A stretch of 64,000 nt of DNA from Chromobacterium violaceum ATCC 12472 (GTDB lineage: Bacteria > Pseudomonadota > Gammaproteobacteria > Burkholderiales > Chromobacteriaceae). Location: positions 744,001 to 808,000 of the forward strand of contig NC_005085.1 in the NCBI RefSeq assembly GCF_000007705.1, in the 5' to 3' direction. A program made the translations under genes and the position numbers. Numbering within the stretch: the first letter of the stretch is position 1; each line of letters begins with the position of its first letter. The notes below the pieces were generated by a model. That model was not told the DNA's origin. It saw only the letters and a list, made by a program, of their open reading frames with translations, and searched no databases. Positions 62,085-64,000 of this stretch are shown piece after piece.

Positions 62085-62565
62085 GCGCGGATTCAGCCTG
62101 GTCGAGGCGCTGGTGGCGCTGTTGATCTGGATGATGGCGGTGCTGGCCTTCAGCGGCGTCCAGGCGCGCGCCTTGCTGCATGCGCGCGAAGCGGAGCTGG
62201 AGGGGCGCATCGCCGATGCCGCCGGCAATCTCGCCAATGCCATCCTGGCAAGTCCTGACAAGCTGTGGCCGCTATACCTGGAACAGGGCTATGACGATCA
62301 TTCGGCTGGCGGCGACTGCGTGGCCGGCTGCACGGCGCAGCAACTGGCCGACGCCAATCTCGCCCGCTTCAAGCGCGAGCTGCGCCTGGCGGGCCGGAGC
62401 GAGCAGGCGCGCGGCGTCGTGTGCCGCGGCGACAGCCGGGTGCGGCCGACGCTGGACAAGCCTGGCTGCGACGGCAAGGGCGAGCTGGCGATACGGGTGG
62501 CATGGCGCAGCCGGCTGGACGGGAAATGGCGGGAGCAGGCCGGTGTCTGGCCGTTGCGGCCCTAG
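62071..62565 (+). CDS. pilV: Type IV minor pilin PilV-like
   Basis: A 164-residue pseudopilin with leader RAPERG and helix FSLVEALVALLIWMMAVLAF, with Gly and Glu5 typical. The ATG at 62071 has GGAGGT in front. It overlaps fimU by 14 bases and pilW by 23, so translation is coupled. It contains several Cys residues likely to form disulfides. Confidence 0.85.
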   Translation: MRAPERGFSLVEALVALLIWMMAVLAFSGVQARALLHAREAELEGRIADAAGNLANAILASPDKLWPLYLEQGYDDHSAGGDCVAGCTAQQLADANLARFKRELRLAGRSEQARGVVCRGDSRVRPTLDKPGCDGKGELAIRVAWRSRLDGKWREQAGVWPLRP

Positions 62566-63412
62566 GCGGCAGCGCGGCGCCTTGCTGCTGGGCATTTTGC
62601 TGGCGGTGGCGTTGACCTCGCTGGTTCTGGCGCTGTCGGTGGCGGCATTGGCCGCGGTGCAGCGCAGCGTGCGTGTCGCCGAGCACAGGCTGGCGCGGAG
62701 TCACGACGCGCGCTGGGCGCTGAGGCAGTTGGCGCGCGACCTGGCCGGCCATGGGCGTTCGGGCTGCCGGCTTCTGCCATGGCGGGCAGGCGATTTTGCG
62801 GCTGGAGAATGGCGGCTGCGACTGCCGGGACGGGAACTGGAGATCGTGCGCGCCGGCCGGTCCGGAGACGATCTGGCCAGCGTGCAGCTGGCGCGGCAAC
62901 GGTCCGAGGCCTGGCGGCCGTGGTCCCGCGTCTGGCTGGGCAGTTGCGGCGGCGGCTATGCGTTGCAGGGCGGGCGTGCCCATTGGAAGGGCGGGGCCGG
63001 CGCGCCGGAATTGGTGCTGACGCCGCCGCTGCCGGTCGCGCCGGGGGCGGAGGGCGTGCATTTGTCGTCGCTGCAGCTGTGGCTGCCTCGCGAGCGGCGG
63101 TACCGGTTGGCGCCGGACGCGCGCGGCCAGCGCTTGTTGGCGAGTGAGACGGAGGGCGGGGTGGCGGACGGCGAGGAGCGGGTGTTGCTGGAGGGCGTCA
63201 AGCGGCTGGGCCTGCAGTTACTGATGCGGGATGGTTGCGGCGAGGCGGTCCGCTGGAGTTGGCGCGAGGCGTCCGAGTGGCCCGCAGGCCTGTCGCCGCA
63301 GGCCGCCCGCCTGATCCTGGAGTGGTATCCCGACGACAAGGAGGATGAGGTGAGCCTGTCCAGCCTGGATCTTGCGCTGGAGCCGGCGGCATCCTGCGAG
63401 GCATCGCCATGA
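62543..63412 (+). CDS. pilW: Type IV minor pilin PilW-like
   Basis: A 289-residue protein starting at GTG, with leader RRQRG then ALLLGILLAVALTSLVLALS. The Glu at +5 of the mature form is replaced by Gly, unlike most PilW proteins. The remaining domain (VLLEGVKRLGLQLLMRDGC) and place in the operon support PilW. It overlaps pilV by 23 bases and pilX by ATGA. Confidence 0.75.
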   Translation: MSGRCGPRRQRGALLLGILLAVALTSLVLALSVAALAAVQRSVRVAEHRLARSHDARWALRQLARDLAGHGRSGCRLLPWRAGDFAAGEWRLRLPGRELEIVRAGRSGDDLASVQLARQRSEAWRPWSRVWLGSCGGGYALQGGRAHWKGGAGAPELVLTPPLPVAPGAEGVHLSSLQLWLPRERRYRLAPDARGQRLLASETEGGVADGEERVLLEGVKRLGLQLLMRDGCGEAVRWSWREASEWPAGLSPQAARLILEWYPDDKEDEVSLSSLDLALEPAASCEASP

Positions 63413-64000
63413 GCAGGACTCGTCAGGCGGGAGGCGCGTTGCCGCTGGTGATGTCGCTGCTGGCGGTGCTGGGGTTGCTGGTGCTGTCGTCGTCGCGGCA
63501 GTTGGCCGGAGAGGCGCGGCTGGCATCCAACAGCCAGGACAGGCAGCGGGCAGAGACGCAGGCGCGCCAGGCCTTGCTGGGCGCCGAGCAATGGGTGTGG
63601 CGGATGGACCGCCGCCTGGGGCTGGACGCCGTGGATCCGGCGCGGCTGTACGGGGAGGGGCGCCTGTTTCCGCCCAGCTGCGACGGGATCGAAGGCAAGG
63701 GCTTGTGCGAGCCGATGGTGCCGCCTCACCGGCGCCAAGTGGGCGGCCAGTCGCTGCTCCATCCTTGCGGCAACAGCCGCGAGTACGCGCTGGAGCCGGG
63801 CCCGTCGCAGACGGCCTGCCCGCAGCGGGTGCGCGGCGGCGCGCTCAACTGGGCCAATCCGCGCTACGTGGTGGAGCTGATCGACCCTCGCTTCGGCGAG
63901 TCGGCCGGCGACAGGCTGTACCGGATCACGGTGCGCGCCTGGGGCCGGCATCCGCAGAGCGAGGTGACGCTGCAAAGCTGGTACCGGGTCGGCGAGGGCG
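63409..64000 (+). CDS. pilX: Type IV pilus assembly protein PilX-like (partial)
   Basis: At least 197 residues, cut by the window end. MSRTRQAGGALPLVMSLLAV is a PilX-type N-terminus, which usually lacks Glu5, followed by RQRAETQARQALLGAEQWV, the PilX N-terminal domain. It starts at the ATG overlapping the pilW stop. The operon probably continues with pilY1 and pilE-like genes beyond the window, as in related bacteria. Confidence 0.82.
   Translation, partial: MSRTRQAGGALPLVMSLLAVLGLLVLSSSRQLAGEARLASNSQDRQRAETQARQALLGAEQWVWRMDRRLGLDAVDPARLYGEGRLFPPSCDGIEGKGLCEPMVPPHRRQVGGQSLLHPCGNSREYALEPGPSQTACPQRVRGGALNWANPRYVVELIDPRFGESAGDRLYRITVRAWGRHPQSEVTLQSWYRVGEG

Overview
The window reads as a chromosomal segment of a GC-rich betaproteobacterium of the order Neisseriales, most probably Chromobacterium. 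That placement rests on overall gene content: an emrR/emrCAB efflux locus, an arn lipid A modification cluster, type IV minor pilins, a reb (R-body) locus, and coding DNA of roughly 65% G+C. No rRNA, CRISPR array, integrase or transposase was seen. One tRNA (Tyr, GUA) is present.

Region 1 (1-15.7 kb) is accessory. A leftward run of closely spaced genes from about 14.8 kb to 4.3 kb encodes a sigma-70 family factor, a 69-residue arginine-rich peptide coupled by ATGA overlaps on both sides, two DUF2589 proteins, a bestrophin-like membrane protein, five RebB-family proteins, a sixth RebB-like protein with a proline-rich N-terminus, an AT-rich patatin phospholipase, a secreted PHB depolymerase with a small helical partner, a GH24 lysozyme and small proteins of unknown function. 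It ends at a strong terminator at 4282-4310. A Crp/Fnr regulator lies upstream of the sigma gene. A second depolymerase/partner pair sits at 85-1712 beyond a divergent LysR/MFS pair.

Region 2 (15.8-20.9 kb) is core: tRNA-Tyr, glutathione-dependent formaldehyde detoxification with a divergent LysR regulator, a nucleoid-associated protein and two small membrane proteins. Region 3 (20.9-29.5 kb) is the arn locus for 4-amino-4-deoxy-L-arabinose addition to lipid A. Its arnA is split into two genes, and arnD is separated from the rest by a block holding a broken grpB and an NYN-domain gene.

Region 4 (29.7-32.6 kb) is the most novel candidate. A small Sec-type peptide with a poly-Gln tract is followed by a terminator-like hairpin, an HExxH-type putative peptide beta-hydroxylase, a divergent ATP-grasp-like protein and two more small proteins. 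This layout fits an uncharacterised RiPP (modified peptide) locus.

Region 5 (32.6-49.5 kb) is mostly core: hemF, an outer membrane barrel, an Est30-like hydrolase with Cys in place of the nucleophilic Ser, RstAB, CstA/YbdD, YeiH with YeiE, an orphan gene, EmrCAB with EmrR, ArsC and a Bcr/CflA pump. Region 6 (49.5-56.1 kb) is an exopolysaccharide operon (yjbE-like, a yjbH-PAP2 fusion, wza-like, wzz-like). Region 7 (56.2-64 kb) holds thrB, DUF2782, a LOG protein, polA and the start of a minor pilin operon (fimU, pilV, pilW, pilX) cut by the window edge.
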